Notes: generated by a model from the sequence alone, not told the origin. A DNA stretch of 64,000 nt from Larkinella soli (GCF_003703975.1 NZ_QTJY01000023.1:19687-83686), one strand, 5' to 3'; shown: positions 26,685 to 35,510, counted from the stretch's first letter. Made by a program: numbers and translations.

Positions 26685-27018
26685 CGGCCGTGTCCCAGTT
26701 ATATTGCAGGAGTTGGTATTCGGTTAAAAAGCCGTCGTAGGTTTCCGATTCGGCGGGGGCGGGGCTGTCGGCCGGGTTCTGATAGCCGACGGCGACGGCC
26801 AGATTCAGCAGCACCAGCAGCGCCAGTCCGGCCACCGCATAGGCCGGGCGAAACCACCAGGCCGGTACAGGCTGCTGCGGCTCCGACCGGCGAGCCAGCC
26901 GGGCCTGAACGCGGGCATAAAAGAACGGTTTGGGTTCGGCCGGTTCCACCTTCCGGAGCTTCCCGAAAAGCGCTTCCCATTGATCCGGTTTCTCATCCTT
27001 TTTCATCGTATCCTTCAT
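26677..27018 (-). CDS. Putative anti-sigma factor (single TM protein)
   Basis: A 113-residue protein with an acidic/basic N-terminal cytosolic region (1-65), one TM helix (about 69-91, YAVAGLALLVLLNLAVAVGY) and a short periplasmic tail. No zinc motif is seen. The function is inferred from its place directly after an ECF sigma gene (start abuts the sigma stop) and from its topology. A second ATG at 27006, with AAGGA a few bases upstream, may be the true start. It overlaps the Spy-like gene by 8 bp. Confidence 0.65.
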   Translation of the reverse strand: MKDTMKKDEKPDQWEALFGKLRKVEPAEPKPFFYARVQARLARRSEPQQPVPAWWFRPAYAVAGLALLVLLNLAVAVGYQNPADSPAPAESETYDGFLTEYQLLQYNWDTADE

Positions 27019-27582
27019 TTACAGACTACCACTTAACTTCTTTTTCAGATTCTGTCGGGCCCGGTGGATCAGCGATTCGACGGCCGAGACCGTCAGCTGC
27101 TGCACGTCGGCAATCTCCTGATAGCTCAGCCCGTCGAGGTAATGCAGGGTAAAAGCCACCTTCTGTTTGTCGGGCAGACGGCCGATGGCCCCAAACAGCA
27201 GCTGCATTTGTTCCCGGTCTTCCAGCGCCACGCCCGGATGATGAAAATCCGGCGGGTGATAATTCACCTGGTTGTCGCTCCCGAACAGGCTGGTGAAGAA
27301 GGCAAACCGCTTTTTGGCCTTTCGTTTCTGAATCACTTTCAGGGCGTTGGAGGTGGCGATCCGGTAGAGCCAGGTCCGCAGAGCGGCCTCTCCCCGAAAC
27401 CGGTCGATGGTTTCATACACTTCCACAAACACCTCCTGCGCCACATCTTCGGCCTCTTCCGCATTCTGCACCAGCGCCAGCACCGTATTGTACACCTGCC
27501 GCTGGTGGGTCTCCACCAGGTACCGGAAGGCTTTTTCGTCCTTCCGTTTCAGGTTTTCAATCAGTTCGGGTTCCGAATACAA
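27019..27582 (-). CDS. ECF-family RNA polymerase sigma factor
   Basis: A 187-residue sigma-70 factor of the ECF type. Region 2 spans about 20-90 (AEDVAQEVFVEVYETIDRFRGEAALRTWLYRIATSNA). Region 4 spans about 125-180 and has LDGLSYQEIADVQQLTVSAVESLIHRARQ with the helix-turn-helix. There is no ATG; TTG at 27582 is the only start that fits the family N-terminus, and upstream in-frame codons hit a stop. It heads an operon with an anti-sigma-like and a Spy-like gene. The promoter blocks shared with 26117-26146 suggest autoregulation. Confidence 0.9.
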   Translation of the reverse strand: MYSEPELIENLKRKDEKAFRYLVETHQRQVYNTVLALVQNAEEAEDVAQEVFVEVYETIDRFRGEAALRTWLYRIATSNALKVIQKRKAKKRFAFFTSLFGSDNQVNYHPPDFHHPGVALEDREQMQLLFGAIGRLPDKQKVAFTLHYLDGLSYQEIADVQQLTVSAVESLIHRARQNLKKKLSGSL

Positions 27583-27606
27583 AGCGTGCGGGATTATTAC
27601 ACGGGG

Positions 27607-27636
27607 TTAGGTCGAAAAAAGGCGTAAAACCTGCGG
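27607..27636 (-). promoter_or_regulatory. Predicted autoregulated ECF promoter of the sigma gene
   Basis: On the minus strand CCGCAGGTTTT, ten bases, then TCGACCTAA, identical in blocks and spacing to the copy before the PepSY-like gene. The -10 block ends 25 bases before the TTG start at 27582. Confidence 0.7.
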
Positions 27637-27726
27637 CTGGTTTGAAAAAATTTGCATTCTTTTTTCCTCCGCCCGGGGCCGGACCCGAACCTTTCCTCCT
27701 TTCGGCAGTTCATTCTTACAAAATAA

Positions 27727-27757
27727 TTGTTCAACTGCCCGAAAGCCGGTAATTTCG
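27727..27757 (+). promoter_or_regulatory. Probable promoter of the TerC gene
   Basis: TTG at 27727-27729, 20 bases, then TAATTTCG at 27750-27757. This is one mismatch from the Bacteroidota -7 box TAnnTTTG with acceptable spacing. The ATG follows at 27790. Confidence 0.5.
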
Positions 27758-27789
27758 GCCCTGTTCACCAACGTTCAACCGCATCACGA

Positions 27790-28605
27790 ATGGATCAGCT
27801 CTTTTCAGCCGAGGGTATCATCAGTTTATTGACTCTGACCTTTCTGGAAATTGTTCTCGGTATCGACAATATCATCTTCATCTCTATTGCAGCCAACAAA
27901 TTAACGGCCGCAGAACAGCCTAAAGCCCGGAACACCGGTTTGATTCTGGCCATGATTTTCCGGGTGGCCCTCCTGTTTGGAATTTCGGTGCTGATTTCGC
28001 TCAGCAAGCCGTTCATGACCATCGCCACCGGCTGGTTCGACGCCGAGCCGACCGGGCAGAGCATCATTCTGTTCGTGGGAGGTCTGTTTCTGCTGTACAA
28101 AGCCACCTCCGAGATTCATCACAAGCTGGAAGGTCACACGGGCGATGAGACCGAGCAGACAGCCACCAAAGGAAAAGCCACTATCAGCGGGGTGATTACC
28201 CAGATTGCCATCATCAACATCGTGTTTTCCATCGACTCCATCCTGACGGCGGTCGGGCTGACGCAGAATATCACCATCATGATCGTCGCGGTAGTGATTT
28301 CCGTCCTGATCATGATGTTCTTCGCCGGGCCGGTCGGCCGGTTCGTCAATGAGCACCCCAGTATTCAGATGCTGGGTCTGGCTTTCCTGATCATGATCGG
28401 CTTCATGCTGATCGCCGAGGGAGCGCATCTGGCCGAGGTAGTCGTTTTCAATCAGCACATCGGAACCGTCCCGAAAGGCTATCTGTACTTCGCGATCGCC
28501 TTCTCGCTGCTGGTCGAGTTCCTGAACATGCGGCTGCGCAAAACCATAAAACCCGTCCAGCTGCACGGCTATGAGGAACGGGCGAAACGGGAAGGCGTCA
28601 TCTGA
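27790..28605 (+). CDS. TerC-family integral membrane protein
   Basis: A 271-residue polytopic protein of the TerC family (PF03741), with about seven to eight TM helices. Conserved acidic motifs in the membrane are ETVLGIDN-like (FLEIVLGIDNIIFISI, N-terminal) and INIVFSIDSILTAVG (middle). Family members are linked to tellurite resistance, and some export manganese. The Met at 27790 was chosen because the family N-terminus begins there and a promoter-like sequence precedes it. It is monocistronic, followed by a strong bidirectional terminator. Confidence 0.9.
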   Translation: MDQLFSAEGIISLLTLTFLEIVLGIDNIIFISIAANKLTAAEQPKARNTGLILAMIFRVALLFGISVLISLSKPFMTIATGWFDAEPTGQSIILFVGGLFLLYKATSEIHHKLEGHTGDETEQTATKGKATISGVITQIAIINIVFSIDSILTAVGLTQNITIMIVAVVISVLIMMFFAGPVGRFVNEHPSIQMLGLAFLIMIGFMLIAEGAHLAEVVVFNQHIGTVPKGYLYFAIAFSLLVEFLNMRLRKTIKPVQLHGYEERAKREGVI

Positions 28606-28620
28606 TCGGCCCTATGACCG

Positions 28621-28663
28621 AAAAAGGGAAAAAAAGCCGGGATCCCGGTTTTTTTTCCCTTTT
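28621..28663. terminator. Bidirectional rho-independent terminator
   Basis: An almost perfect palindrome: an A-rich arm with AAAAGGG, then GCCGGGATCCCGG in the middle, then a T-rich arm with CCCTTTT. It has A-tracts on one side and T-tracts on the other, so it works for both the TerC gene (+) and the convergent gene ending at 28690 (-). Confidence 0.85.
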
Positions 28664-28689
28664 ACCTATATATAATGTATTGATAGAAT

Positions 28690-29364
28690 TTACTGCAAAC
28701 CGTTGACGGCCGTTACGAGGGCGGACAGGCCGCTTTCCTCATTGAGGCTGATGTCTTTTTCCTTCATCAGCTTTTCAACCCGGTCTTTCTGCTCCGGGAA
28801 AGCCGCCAGCACCGATTTTTTAGTTTTCTGGATACGTTGCACCGACCCGTCCGGTTTAGCCACGAAATACCAGTCCTGCTTCTGAAACTCGCGGTTGCCG
28901 GTTGCCGAATTGTACGCTTTGCTTTCCATCAGATTTACCTTATACTGCTTCAGCAGCTTCGTCGGTCCGTCGACCAGGACCTGATAAAAGGTATTGGGGG
29001 TGTTGCTGCCGGTGGCGGCAAAGCCGTTCCGGAACACAAGCTCATTGCCGTCGGCAATCCGGAATTCCTTCACATTTTCGGGGTTGAGCCGGTAGGTCTG
29101 ACCGTTTTGCAGGTATTCGAGTTCTCCGGCGTAGGTATCGAACCGGATCTTCAGCTTGTCGTACGAACGATTCGTAGCGGTCGTAAGCGCTCCGTTTTTC
29201 CAGGCTTCGTCCAGATAGGGCGAGCCCTGAATATTGACGTACTTGTTCTCAACGAGAACCTGACCGTTGGCGTCGGTCAGGAAGGCGGCCTGGGCCCGGC
29301 AGATGCCGGCAGCCGTCACGCTCAGGATGGCGATGAGCAGGGCGGAACGAACGATTTTCTTCAT
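28690..29364 (-). CDS. Secreted protein of unknown function
   Basis: A 224-residue exported protein with a signal peptide (1-24, ending CRAQA). The mature part has short β-rich stretches (YDKLKIRFDTYAGELEYLQNG, NVKEFRIADGNELVFRNGF) and a basic, helical C-terminal segment (QKDRVEKLMKEKDISLNEE). I do not recognise the family beyond a similarity in style to Bacteroidota periplasmic proteins. It is monocistronic, convergent with the TerC gene and divergent from nuoN. Confidence 0.7.
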   Translation of the reverse strand: MKKIVRSALLIAILSVTAAGICRAQAAFLTDANGQVLVENKYVNIQGSPYLDEAWKNGALTTATNRSYDKLKIRFDTYAGELEYLQNGQTYRLNPENVKEFRIADGNELVFRNGFAATGSNTPNTFYQVLVDGPTKLLKQYKVNLMESKAYNSATGNREFQKQDWYFVAKPDGSVQRIQKTKKSVLAAFPEQKDRVEKLMKEKDISLNEESGLSALVTAVNGLQ

Positions 29365-29479
29365 CTTGATAGGTCGAATGAACTACAGGTTGCAGGAAGA
29401 AGCCGGTCAGGCTAAAAGCAGTAGCCGGCCGGCAAGGTAAAGATAACGAACCGGCCCCAAATCCGGAACGCTTTTTTCG

Positions 29480-29487
29480 TACCTTTG
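29480..29487 (+). promoter_or_regulatory. Promoter -7 box for nuoN
   Basis: TACCTTTG fits the Bacteroidota -7 consensus TAnnTTTG. It lies 32 bases before the TTG start of nuoN, giving a short leader. No clear -33 TTG was found. Confidence 0.55.
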
Positions 29488-29519
29488 CGGCCGTCAGAAC
29501 CTGCCTATTTCTTTCCGCT

Positions 29520-31001
29520 TTGCAACTCATTGATCAACTGAATGATATTCTTCAAAGCCTGGCTGGTTTCAGGCCGGAGATGGCCCTGAGTGTTTCCCTG
29601 GTGATCGTGGTGCTGGCCGATCTGATCTATATGCGCCGTTCGGCCCTGCACCGGCCTCTGCTCTACGGCCTGACGCTGGCTCTGGTCGTTCTGGCGGGTG
29701 GTCTGGTCGTTGCCCAGTGGTTTCAGCCCAAAGGTTTTTTATTCAGTTCCCTGCTTTTTCTGGACAATCAGGCGGTTTTCTTCAAGCTGGTGGTGACGCT
29801 GGCCGCGGCTTTCGCGATCCTTCATGCTTGGTTTACCACCCCCGCCCGGCTGCTGATCCCCGACTGGCTGCCGATTCTGCTCGGGCTGCTGCTCGGGCTG
29901 TATCTGATGACCATGTCGGTCAACCTGCTGACGATCTACCTGAGCATCGAGCTGGTGTCGATCAGCTCCTACCTGCTGACGGCCCTTTCGGCCGACCGGA
30001 AAGCGTCGGAAGGCGGGTTAAAATATCTGCTGTTCGGGGCGGTCAGCTCCGCCATCATGCTTTACGGCATGTCGCTGCTCTACGGTCTGACCGGCACGCT
30101 CGACCTGACCAGTTCGGTGGTGGAAGCGGAGCTGGCCAAAAACGCGCCGTACGTCGTCTATCTGGCCGGTTTTCTGACGCTGGCCGGCATTCTGTTCAAG
30201 CTGTCGCTGGTGCCGTTCCATGTCTGGACGCCCGATGCCTACGAGGCCGCCCCGACGCCGGTCGTCGCCTTTTTCTCCGTCGGCCCAAAGGCGGCCGCCC
30301 TGCTGGTTCTGATGCGGGTTCTGACGGCCCTGCCGGCCAATTTCCAGACCCCGCTGGCCGTGGTGGCGCTGGCGAGCATCACGCTCGGTAATCTCTCGGC
30401 CCTCTGGCAGACCGACGCCAAACGCCTGCTGGCCTATTCCTCCATCGCCCATGCCGGTTTTCTGCTGGTCGGGGTCATCGCCTTCAACGAAACGGGTTTC
30501 CAGGCCGCCACGTTCTACATGGCTACCTACGTGTTCATCAGCATGGCCGCCTTCCTGCTGATCGACCTGCTGGGCGGTCCGAGGTCGGAAACGCATTCCA
30601 ACCGGCGACCGGTTTTGCAGGACTTCCGTGGTCTGGGGCTTACCCAGCCTCTTTTCAGCATTTTTGTCACCGTCGTGATGATCGCCCTGACCGGGTTGCC
30701 GCCCACCGTCGGCTTTACGGCCAAGCTCCTGGCCTTTTCTTCCCTGCTGGAAGCGTATCAGACCAGCGGGAACGGCTGGCTGATCGCCCTGTTCGGCATC
30801 GGGCTGCTCAATGCGGTCATTTCCCTGTTTTATTATCTGCGGATTCCGTTCCTGCTCTTTTTCCGTCCGGCCCCCGAAAGCGCCGGGCCGGAAGCGTCTC
30901 CCTCCCGTCCGCAGCTGGCGCTGGCCGCGATTCTGACGCTTCCGATAATCTTGTTCTTTTTCAAGCCGGAATGGATTCTGCAATGGATTGAAGGATTATA
31001 G
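29520..31001 (+). CDS. nuoN: NADH-quinone oxidoreductase subunit N
   Basis: A 493-residue polytopic antiporter-like subunit of respiratory complex I with about 14 TM helices. Family signatures include SIELVSISSYLLTAL, the GGLKYLLFGAVSSAIMLYGMSLLYG block and SLVPFHVWTPDAYEAAPTP. It couples quinone reduction to proton translocation in the inner membrane. The start is TTG at 29520; an in-frame ATG at 29580 would remove the first 20 residues, including part of the usual N-terminal helix region. No other nuo gene is adjacent, although nuoN usually closes a nuo operon. Confidence 0.93.
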   Translation: MQLIDQLNDILQSLAGFRPEMALSVSLVIVVLADLIYMRRSALHRPLLYGLTLALVVLAGGLVVAQWFQPKGFLFSSLLFLDNQAVFFKLVVTLAAAFAILHAWFTTPARLLIPDWLPILLGLLLGLYLMTMSVNLLTIYLSIELVSISSYLLTALSADRKASEGGLKYLLFGAVSSAIMLYGMSLLYGLTGTLDLTSSVVEAELAKNAPYVVYLAGFLTLAGILFKLSLVPFHVWTPDAYEAAPTPVVAFFSVGPKAAALLVLMRVLTALPANFQTPLAVVALASITLGNLSALWQTDAKRLLAYSSIAHAGFLLVGVIAFNETGFQAATFYMATYVFISMAAFLLIDLLGGPRSETHSNRRPVLQDFRGLGLTQPLFSIFVTVVMIALTGLPPTVGFTAKLLAFSSLLEAYQTSGNGWLIALFGIGLLNAVISLFYYLRIPFLLFFRPAPESAGPEASPSRPQLALAAILTLPIILFFFKPEWILQWIEGL

Positions 31002-31077
31002 AATTTCATTTTACGAATAAACCCTGGTAATCGAAAAAAGAATTTCGGGCGAAAGCCGAAGCCCAACCAGCTTTTCG

Positions 31078-31085
31078 TAACTTTG
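31078..31085 (+). promoter_or_regulatory. Promoter -7 box for the PurF gene
   Basis: TAACTTTG matches TAnnTTTG, 65 bases before the ATG at 31151. A -33 TTG is not evident. Confidence 0.5.
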
Positions 31086-31150
31086 TCTTAACATCCGCTG
31101 AACGAAAAACCCGGAGCGGCAGTTATCTTCTCAGCAACATAAGACCAAGC

Positions 31151-33043
31151 ATGAGCGACGCCATTAAGCACGAGTGCGGGATCGCCCTGATCCGACTTCG
31201 CAAGCCGTATCAATATTACATCGACAAATACGGCACTCACCAGTACGGCGTAAACAAGCTGTACCTGCTAATGGAAAAACAGGTCAACCGGGGCCAGGAC
31301 GGTGCCGGGGTAGCCAACATCAAAATCGACGTTCCGCCCGGGCACCGGTATATCAGCCGGTATCGTTCCGTGGAAAACCAGCCGGTGGCGGATATCTTCC
31401 AGAAAATCAACAAGAAATTTCGGAAAGCGCTCAAGAATAACAAGGACAAGGTCCGGGACGGCCGCTGGCTCCAGGAGAACGTCGCCTTTACGGGTGAAGT
31501 CTGGCTGGGTCACCTGCGTTACGGAACCCACGGCGCCAACGAAATCGAAAACTGCCACCCGATGCTCCGTCAGAACAACTGGCGAAGCCGGAACCTGGTC
31601 GTTGCCGGGAACTTCAACATGACCAATGTCGACGAACTTTTCGACAAGCTGGTGTCGCTCGGACAGCACCCCAAGGAGCTGGTCGATACGGTCACGGTCA
31701 TGGAGAAGATCGGTCACTTCCTGGATGAAGAAAACCAGCGGGTGTTCGACCGGTTCAAGGGAATCTACGAAAACCCTGATCTCTCGGACATCATCGAGGA
31801 TAACATGGACCTTCAGCGGGTTCTGCACCGCTCCTGCCGGGATTTTGACGGCGGGTACGCCATGGTCGGCATGACGGGTTACGGAGCCGCTTTCGTCGCC
31901 CGCGATCCGGCCGGGATCCGCCCGGCCTATTATTACGCAGACGATGAAGTGGTGGTGGTCGCTTCCGAAAAACCGGCCATCAAAACCGCCTTCAATGTCG
32001 ATTACAGCCAGATTCACGAAGTAAAACCGGGTCATGCGCTGATCGTCGACAAATACGGCGAGTTCGACGAACGCCAGTTCGTGCAGCCTATTGAAAAACG
32101 CTCCTGCAGCTTCGAACGCATCTATTTCTCCCGGGCGTCCGATCCGGATATCTATAACGAGCGTAAAAAGCTCGGCAAACTGCTCATTCCCCAGATATTA
32201 CAGGAAGTGGACTTCGACCTGGAGAATACGGTCTTCTCCTACATTCCGAACACCGCCGAAACCGCCTTCTTCGGGATGGTGGAAGGGATCGAGGAATATC
32301 TGGCCAAGCAGCGCAAAAAAGCCATTATGGAAGGCATCCTGTTCGAACAGGACCTCGACAAGCTGCTTTCCTTCCGCCCCCGCATCGAGAAACTGGTTTC
32401 CAAGGACGTCAAGCTCCGCACCTTTATTACCGATGACTCCCAGCGGGACGAGATGGTGGCGCACGTGTATGACACGACCTTCGAGGTGATCCGCAAAGGG
32501 GTCGACAACGTCGTGGTGATCGACGACTCCATCGTTCGCGGGACGACGCTCGAAAAAAGCATTCTCAAGATGCTCGACCGGCTGGGACCCAAGAAAATCA
32601 TCATCGTATCGTCGGCTCCCCAGATTCGCTTCCCCGACTGCTACGGCATCGATATGTCGAAACTGAAGGAGTTCGTGGCCTTCCGCGCCACCCTCCAGCT
32701 TTTGAAGGAACGCGGTCAGGAGAACCTGGCCGACGAGGTCTATGCCGAGTGCGTGGCCGCCATCGAGTCGGGCAACGCCACGGTTAAAAACTACGTGCAG
32801 GCTTTGTATGAGCCGTTCACGCACGACGAGATTTCCCGCAAGGTGGCCGATATCGTCACCCCGAAGGATCTGCAGGCCGAAGTCGCGGTTATTTTCCAGA
32901 CCGTCGAAAACCTGCACGTCGCCTGCCCCAACCATCCCGGGGACTGGTATTTTACGGGCAATTACCCCACTCCCGGCGGTAACAAGGTCGTCAACAAGGC
33001 TTTCGTCAACTTCATGGAAGGCAAGGTGGTTCGCGCCTACTGA
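31151..33043 (+). CDS. purF: Amidophosphoribosyltransferase (PurF-type), long form
   Basis: A 630-residue protein with an N-terminal class II glutaminase domain and a C-terminal PRTase domain. The nucleophile is Cys9 (MSDAIKHECGI), so the first eight residues form a propeptide to be cleaved. GEVWLGHLRYGTHG and FDGGYAMVGM are glutaminase signatures. The PRPP loop is VVVIDDSIVRGTTLEKSI. It catalyses the first step of purine synthesis from PRPP and glutamine. It is longer than typical PurF (about 500 residues), with extra material in the N-terminal domain and at the C-terminus. It is monocistronic, with its own promoter box and terminator. Confidence 0.88.
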   Translation: MSDAIKHECGIALIRLRKPYQYYIDKYGTHQYGVNKLYLLMEKQVNRGQDGAGVANIKIDVPPGHRYISRYRSVENQPVADIFQKINKKFRKALKNNKDKVRDGRWLQENVAFTGEVWLGHLRYGTHGANEIENCHPMLRQNNWRSRNLVVAGNFNMTNVDELFDKLVSLGQHPKELVDTVTVMEKIGHFLDEENQRVFDRFKGIYENPDLSDIIEDNMDLQRVLHRSCRDFDGGYAMVGMTGYGAAFVARDPAGIRPAYYYADDEVVVVASEKPAIKTAFNVDYSQIHEVKPGHALIVDKYGEFDERQFVQPIEKRSCSFERIYFSRASDPDIYNERKKLGKLLIPQILQEVDFDLENTVFSYIPNTAETAFFGMVEGIEEYLAKQRKKAIMEGILFEQDLDKLLSFRPRIEKLVSKDVKLRTFITDDSQRDEMVAHVYDTTFEVIRKGVDNVVVIDDSIVRGTTLEKSILKMLDRLGPKKIIIVSSAPQIRFPDCYGIDMSKLKEFVAFRATLQLLKERGQENLADEVYAECVAAIESGNATVKNYVQALYEPFTHDEISRKVADIVTPKDLQAEVAVIFQTVENLHVACPNHPGDWYFTGNYPTPGGNKVVNKAFVNFMEGKVVRAY

Positions 33044-33066
33044 TTTCAGCTTTTTGTATATAAAGT

Positions 33067-33099
33067 AAAGAAGCCCGGCTGCAGCAGCCGGGCTTCTTT
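33067..33099 (+). terminator. Rho-independent terminator after purF
   Basis: A 16-base arm AAAGAAGCCCGGCTGC and its complement, with almost no loop. A T-rich run (TTTGTTT) follows. The A-rich left arm could also serve the convergent SDR gene ending at 33125. Confidence 0.85.
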
Positions 33100-33124
33100 G
33101 TTTCGGTCTTCCGACAATCTCCGG

Positions 33125-34135
33125 TCAGGGCTGCCCACCCCCGCCGGCGGCTCCGTAGACCTGACCCGTGGCATAACTGCCGTCGCTGGCCGCCAGCTGC
33201 ACGTAGATGGAAGCCAGTTCGACCGGCTGGCCGGGACGGCCCAGGGGGGTATCACCGCCGAAGTTTTTCAGTTTCTCCGCCGTGGCTCCCCCGCTGGGTT
33301 GCAGGGGGGTCCAGATGGGACCCGGCGCCACCCCGTTTACCCGGATGCCCTTCGGGGCCAGCTGTTTGGCCAGCGACTTGACGAAGTTCGTCGTAGCCGC
33401 CTTCGTCTGGGCGTAGTCATACAGGTTGGGCGACGGGTCATAGGCTTGCTCGGAGGTCGTGCCGATGATGACCGAGCCGGGCGGCATATGAGGCAAAGCC
33501 GCTTTGATGATCCAGAAAGGCGCGTAGATATTGGTCTTCATGGTGGCGTCGAAATCTTCCGAAGAAACCTCCAGAATGGACTGGCGGGTTTGCTGCCGGG
33601 CGGCATTGCTGACCAGAATATCCAGACCGCCCAGCCCTTTCACGGCTTCGTCGACGAGTCGTTTGCAAAAAGCTTCCTCCCGGATGTCACCGGGAATGGC
33701 GACGGCTTTGCGGCCTTCCTTCCGGATCAGCTCGATCACTTCCTTCGCATCCGGTTCTTCAGCCGGCAGATAGTTGATCGCCACATCCGCCCCCTCCCTC
33801 GCGTAGGCAATGGCCGCGGCCCGGCCCATCCCCGAATCTCCTCCGGTGATCAATGCCTTGCGGCCCTGTAAACGGCCTGAGCCTTTGTAACTGGATTCCC
33901 CATGATCCGGACGCGGATTCATTTTGCCCGCCAGGCCCGGCCAGGGCTGCATCGGCGTGTTGAACGGCGGACGGGGATACTTGGTGGTCGGGTCGACCAG
34001 GGGGGTCGGAGCAACTGCGCCGGGGGCCTTACCCGACGAATCGGCAAACGCCGGGGTAGCCATCACGGTGGCCGCCAGGCCACTTCCTAACCCTCCGATC
34101 ACCTGGCGTCGGCTGAGTTGATTTTCATTGATCAT
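33125..34135 (-). CDS. Tat-exported short-chain dehydrogenase/reductase
   Basis: A 336-residue SDR. The N-terminus has a Tat signal (LSRRQVIGGLGSGLAATVMA, ending TPAFA). The cofactor motif is TGGDSGMGRAAA and the active-site set is NAA, then Ser in TTSEQ and YDYAQTKAA (Tyr-x3-Lys). A C-terminal ATGQVYGAAGG closes the domain. It resembles the YghA/YhdF group of stress-type SDRs with an N-terminal extension; substrate unknown. Tat export suggests folding with NAD(P) in the cytoplasm before transport. Confidence 0.88.
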   Translation of the reverse strand: MINENQLSRRQVIGGLGSGLAATVMATPAFADSSGKAPGAVAPTPLVDPTTKYPRPPFNTPMQPWPGLAGKMNPRPDHGESSYKGSGRLQGRKALITGGDSGMGRAAAIAYAREGADVAINYLPAEEPDAKEVIELIRKEGRKAVAIPGDIREEAFCKRLVDEAVKGLGGLDILVSNAARQQTRQSILEVSSEDFDATMKTNIYAPFWIIKAALPHMPPGSVIIGTTSEQAYDPSPNLYDYAQTKAATTNFVKSLAKQLAPKGIRVNGVAPGPIWTPLQPSGGATAEKLKNFGGDTPLGRPGQPVELASIYVQLAASDGSYATGQVYGAAGGGGQP

Positions 34136-34273
34136 TTCGTATTCGAACGTTGAGTAAAAGACGGAAAACTAACTACTATGGTTTTTCTGTAGGTTTTGTG
34201 ATTAACCGCCTGTTACAGGGGATAGTTAATTTTTTTCCGGTTTTTAATGTAGCTTCACCGACCCTTTTCCGAT

Positions 34274-35293
34274 ATGCAGACAAGAAGAGAGTTTCTGAAA
34301 AATACCACGGTCGTCGCGGCCTCAGGGCTGACTTCCGCGGACCTGACTGCTTCAGGTGCTGCCCCGGCCAAACGAATCGGTATCCAGACCTATTCGATCC
34401 GGCGGCAATTGAAGCAGGACATGGCCGGTTCGCTGAAAGCGCTGAAGGACATCGGCTTTTCCCATGTCGAGCTGTACGGTTATGAACAGCAGGCGGGCAA
34501 AGGCTCCGTTCTCGGTTACTCGCCCAAAGACTACCGGAAGATATTACGGGATACCGGCCTGGAACCGACCAGCTCGCACCTGGAACCACCCCTGCCAAGC
34601 TTCTATAAATTTGGCGACGGCGGAGGCACCGGCAAGGGAGAGCGGAGCATTCAGATTGCGGCCTATACCAAAGAGAACACCGGCTCCATTCTGGAATTCT
34701 GGAAACGGGCCCTGGCCGACCACCAGGAGCTGGGAGTGCCGGTGGTAGTTCAGCCGGCCATGCCCCAGGTTAACAGCCTGGATGATGCGAAGCGGGTCTG
34801 CGAGGTCTTCAACCAGACCGGTGAACTCGCCCGGAAGGCCGGTATGCGCTGGGGCTATCACAACCACAGCGCCGAGTTCAAGCGGATCGGCGTGAAACGG
34901 GGCGAGGACTGGTCTCCGGAGATGGAAATTACCAAAGACTCCTACCCCAGCGAGATTTTCTATGATTTCCTGCTGAAAAACACCGATCCCGGCCTGGTTT
35001 TTTTCGAGATGGACGTGTATTGGGCGGTCATGGGCCAGTGCGACCCGGTGGCCTATTTCAACCGCTACCCCGGGCGCTTCCCCCTGCTGCACATCAAAGA
35101 CCGGGACATTCTGGGCTCGACCGGGTTCATGAATTTTGAAAACATCTTCCGGGCAGGTTATGCGAAAGGCGGCCTGGAGCGGTATTATGCCGAGCTGGAG
35201 TATGCCAATCCGGCCGGAAGTTCGCCCCTTTCTCAGATGGAGTCGGTCCGGAAGTCGTATGAATACCTGGCGAACGCTGCGTTTGTGAAATGA
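34274..35293 (+). CDS. Tat-exported sugar phosphate isomerase/epimerase-like TIM barrel
   Basis: A 339-residue protein of the xylose-isomerase-like TIM-barrel family (AP_endonuc_2). It starts MQTRREFLKNTTVVAASG, a Tat signal. Barrel motifs are RIGIQTYSIR, GFSHVELYGY, GMRWGYHNHSAEF and HIKDRD, with likely metal-ligand Glu and His residues. Such proteins act on keto-sugars or myo-inositol derivatives; the substrate is not clear here. It is divergent from the SDR gene, with a 138-bp spacer. Confidence 0.85.
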   Translation: MQTRREFLKNTTVVAASGLTSADLTASGAAPAKRIGIQTYSIRRQLKQDMAGSLKALKDIGFSHVELYGYEQQAGKGSVLGYSPKDYRKILRDTGLEPTSSHLEPPLPSFYKFGDGGGTGKGERSIQIAAYTKENTGSILEFWKRALADHQELGVPVVVQPAMPQVNSLDDAKRVCEVFNQTGELARKAGMRWGYHNHSAEFKRIGVKRGEDWSPEMEITKDSYPSEIFYDFLLKNTDPGLVFFEMDVYWAVMGQCDPVAYFNRYPGRFPLLHIKDRDILGSTGFMNFENIFRAGYAKGGLERYYAELEYANPAGSSPLSQMESVRKSYEYLANAAFVK

Positions 35294-35425
35294 CCCTCAC
35301 AACGTAGACGCCCATTCCGGAAAAACGGCCCCATCAAGGCAAGCACTCCCGTTGCGATTCAGTCATAAGATTCGACAGGTCGAACCCCCGTTCGGGCAAC
35401 TCGGTCATCCGATGATTGGGCGGTG

Positions 35426-35498
35426 TGCGGTGTAATTGTTGTTTTGCACAGGTTTTTGAAAGAAATCCTCCAAACAACAACTACACTGAACACCGCAC
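35426..35498 (+). promoter_or_regulatory. Long imperfect stem-loop in the leader of the lipoprotein gene
   Basis: The inner stem pairs TTGTTGTTTTG (35436-35446) with CAAACAACAA (35471-35480), with one bulge. GTGCGGTGT on the left can pair with ACACCGCAC (35490-35498). The structure ends 12 bases before the ATG at 35511. The stretch from 35294 to 35425 shows no other feature. Confidence 0.4.
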
Positions 35499-35510
35499 CA
35501 GCGGACGACT

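Noticed and set aside
29372..29380. A TAGGTCGA element before the secreted unknown gene, similar to the sigma -10 block
   Set aside because: The matching -35 block at the right spacing is missing, so it is not counted in the proposed sigma regulon.
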